Assembly (NCBI GenBank): GCA_024642205.1
Contig: JAHEBQ010000057.1
Location: 1-43,283 of the forward strand
Reading direction: 5' to 3'
DNA length: 43,283 nt
Source of the DNA: Planctomycetaceae bacterium
GTDB lineage: Bacteria; Planctomycetota; Planctomycetia; Pirellulales; Pirellulaceae
Shown: piece after piece, positions 41,806 through 43,283 of the stretch
How positions within the stretch are numbered: the first letter of the stretch is position 1
Layout: each line of letters starts with the position of its first letter
Position numbers and translations under genes: made by a program
Notes under the pieces: generated by a model
What the model was told of the DNA's origin: nothing
Database searches by the model: none
The model's input: the letters and a program-made list of their open reading frames with translations, nothing else

Positions 41806-43283
41806 ATGCTAGCTCTAAAATCAAAACTCAGACTGACTTTGCTGTTGGTAGGTACGTTCACTTTGTTAAATGGGTCCGCGTTCGGACAGCAAACACCTTC
41901 GCAACGGTACCAGCCTGTCCGAGACGGATTCGCTCCGCCGTCGGTACACGTGGCGCCGCAGCAAACGCAGAAGCTTCCACCGAAGTTTCGCACTGCCAGC
42001 CCACTGGACCAATCGGGAACGGACGCAAAACAACCAGCCTTTGCCGGCGCTCGATATACCTTTTCGGATCAAACCGCCACACGAGGCAATGAGCTCCGCG
42101 TTGAATCCGAAATTCGGAACTCGGCCTCATCCGCGATCGGAAACGGCATGATTCAGCAGACGAGTTTCCAAGTCGATGACAAAGGCTCACCGGCCGTTCC
42201 AGCGATCCTGGCTGGAGACTCCACGCCAGCGGCGGTTCCAAGTTCACAGTTTCAGCTTCCCTCAACGTCCGGTAATGTTCCGGTTGTTGATGAAGTTCCA
42301 CGAAAAACACCTGCCGACTTTGCATCGGCGATGAATCAGGTTCGTGGCAGCTCACCACGGGTCGCTCCGGGTGAACTAGCATCCCAGTCGCAAGACGTCA
42401 GCGCTCAAATGGCTGAGCTTCGCCGTCGTGCCGAAGAAAGAGCAGCAGCCGAAGCACGGGCCCTGGCGACTCAAGCCGCCGCCGGGCAACGGGAAAACGA
42501 GCGATTGGAAGCCGGAAAGCGTGAGGCCGAACCAGCTGCCACGAAACAACCGATTGCGGCAAATAACCCATCCAGCGAAATTGAAATGGCGGCGGATCGT
42601 CAGGAAGCTGAAAAGCAGGCTGCATCACGAATTGCCACCGAAAACGCTGCTGCCGAACAAATGGCGCAACACCAAGCTGAATCGGAACAGGAAATTTCGG
42701 CTTCGGAATTCATTGGTAACATTGCCGCTCAGCAACCCCAGAAATCCCAGGCTCCGACTCAGGATAACAACACCGCACCCAAGCTGGTTGTCAAACAAAC
42801 GGACGAGGTTCCCGCCGTCATGCAACTGGCGAATGATTCGTTCAATGGCCAACCGGTTCAGGACCCGCTGGTCCGAACCGTTTCTTCCGAAGAGATCACC
42901 GACCAAACCAAGCCGACGATCCGGCTCAGTGCTCCTGCATTGGAAGTCGAAAGCTATGGCCCTCCGACAGTGGGCATCAACAAAGCAGCCAATTATCAAG
43001 TCATTGTGCGCAATACAAGTAGCACATTGGCCGAACGAATTCTGGTCGGAATCAGCCTGCCCGAATGGATCGACATCGAAAACGTAAACTTGACGGCTGG
43101 TGGTAAAGAGATCACTGACGGCAAGAATCAGGCTCGGCTGGTTTGGAGCATCGACAGGATCCTGGGCAATTCGTCCCAGTCGATTACCATCACGGCTGTT
43201 CCACGAAAAGCAGACGTTTTTGAAGTCGGCGTCGAATGGACGCTGGTGCCGCGTGTCGGAAAGACGATCGTCAATGTGACGGA
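41806..43283 (+). CDS. secreted DUF11/OmcB-like protein, N-terminal part (runs off right edge)
   Basis: The frame is open from ATG 41806 to the window end, about 492 codons. A signal peptide (LKSKLRLTLLLVGTFTLLNGSAFG) leads to a Pro/Gln/Ser-rich stretch. Then comes an Ala/Glu/Arg/Gln-rich, probable coiled-coil segment (about 205-305; AQMAELRRRAEERAAAEARA). A beta-rich part begins near residue 380: YGPPTVGINKAANYQVIVRN, VGISLPEWIDIENV and LGNSSQSITITAVP. This beta part fits the DUF11/CARDB-like repeats of planctomycete and chlamydial 'large cysteine-rich periplasmic protein OmcB'-type sequences, which usually follow one another. No cysteine-rich part is seen yet. The protein should be a cell-surface or periplasmic structural protein. 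AGGG ten bases before ATG supports the start. Confidence 0.72.
   Translation, partial: MLALKSKLRLTLLLVGTFTLLNGSAFGQQTPSQRYQPVRDGFAPPSVHVAPQQTQKLPPKFRTASPLDQSGTDAKQPAFAGARYTFSDQTATRGNELRVESEIRNSASSAIGNGMIQQTSFQVDDKGSPAVPAILAGDSTPAAVPSSQFQLPSTSGNVPVVDEVPRKTPADFASAMNQVRGSSPRVAPGELASQSQDVSAQMAELRRRAEERAAAEARALATQAAAGQRENERLEAGKREAEPAATKQPIAANNPSSEIEMAADRQEAEKQAASRIATENAAAEQMAQHQAESEQEISASEFIGNIAAQQPQKSQAPTQDNNTAPKLVVKQTDEVPAVMQLANDSFNGQPVQDPLVRTVSSEEITDQTKPTIRLSAPALEVESYGPPTVGINKAANYQVIVRNTSSTLAERILVGISLPEWIDIENVNLTAGGKEITDGKNQARLVWSIDRILGNSSQSITITAVPRKADVFEVGVEWTLVPRVGKTIVNVT

Overview
The window looks like a chromosomal segment of a planctomycete, most likely order Pirellulales. The markers are a PVC-type cytochrome protein with a CxxCH site, a BBP7-like outer-membrane barrel protein, a DUF11/OmcB-like secreted protein, an MMPL exporter, a Tat-exported Gfo/Idh/MocA oxidoreductase paired with DoxX, and a Ser/Thr kinase fused to an RDD domain. 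Base composition is moderate, many starts are non-ATG, and Shine-Dalgarno sites are often weak. No rRNA, tRNA, CRISPR array, insertion sequence or prophage was found.

Layout. 1-1969 (minus): the start of an MMPL exporter gene running off the left edge, a small overlapping hypothetical gene and a zinc-ribbon membrane protein. 2744-4774 (plus): groES-groEL with a strong terminator. 5060-7496 (plus): a secreted endonuclease/exonuclease/phosphatase-fold enzyme, a cysteine-rich secreted protein with its own terminator, and a two-helix membrane protein. 7501-13749 (minus): an ABC ATPase, an ABC-2 permease fused to a CPBP protease, and the large heme-binding beta-propeller protein. 14140-20444 (plus): recQ, then ftsH, a VOC protein and a YaiI/DUF188 protein. 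20703-30358 (minus): a spermidine-synthase-like methyltransferase fold, a repeat-rich scar, an ECF sigma region-4 fragment, rtcB, Gfo/Idh/MocA + DoxX, and two tandem membrane-anchored TPR paralogues. 30839-34121 (plus): the outer-membrane barrel protein, a VOC protein and a hypothetical. 34226-39054 (minus): acuI/yhdH, a compact UvrA paralogue and a ThiF/MoeB-family E1-like enzyme. 39363-43283 (plus): kinase-RDD, a cupin, a possible small ORF and the start of a DUF11 protein cut by the right edge.

Functional themes are protein quality control (GroES/EL, FtsH, a CPBP protease in an ABC exporter), nucleic-acid repair (RecQ, UvrA paralogue, RtcB) and a large envelope/secreted inventory. Most genes belong to known families. 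The least ordinary stretch is 21481-21922. There a C-terminal fragment of an ECF sigma factor starts on the rtcB stop codon (TGATG) and takes its own stop from a 10-bp tandem array of about 11 units, next to a cluster of hairpins and a 20-bp-period direct repeat. It reads as a recombination scar, or a small sigma4-only protein; I do not claim a new defence or mobile system. Other points of interest are the tandem TPR paralogues, the DoxX protein with a long inserted helical domain and a promoter that conflicts with its apparent start, and a perfect 12-bp duplication at the ribosome-binding position of the ABC ATPase gene.
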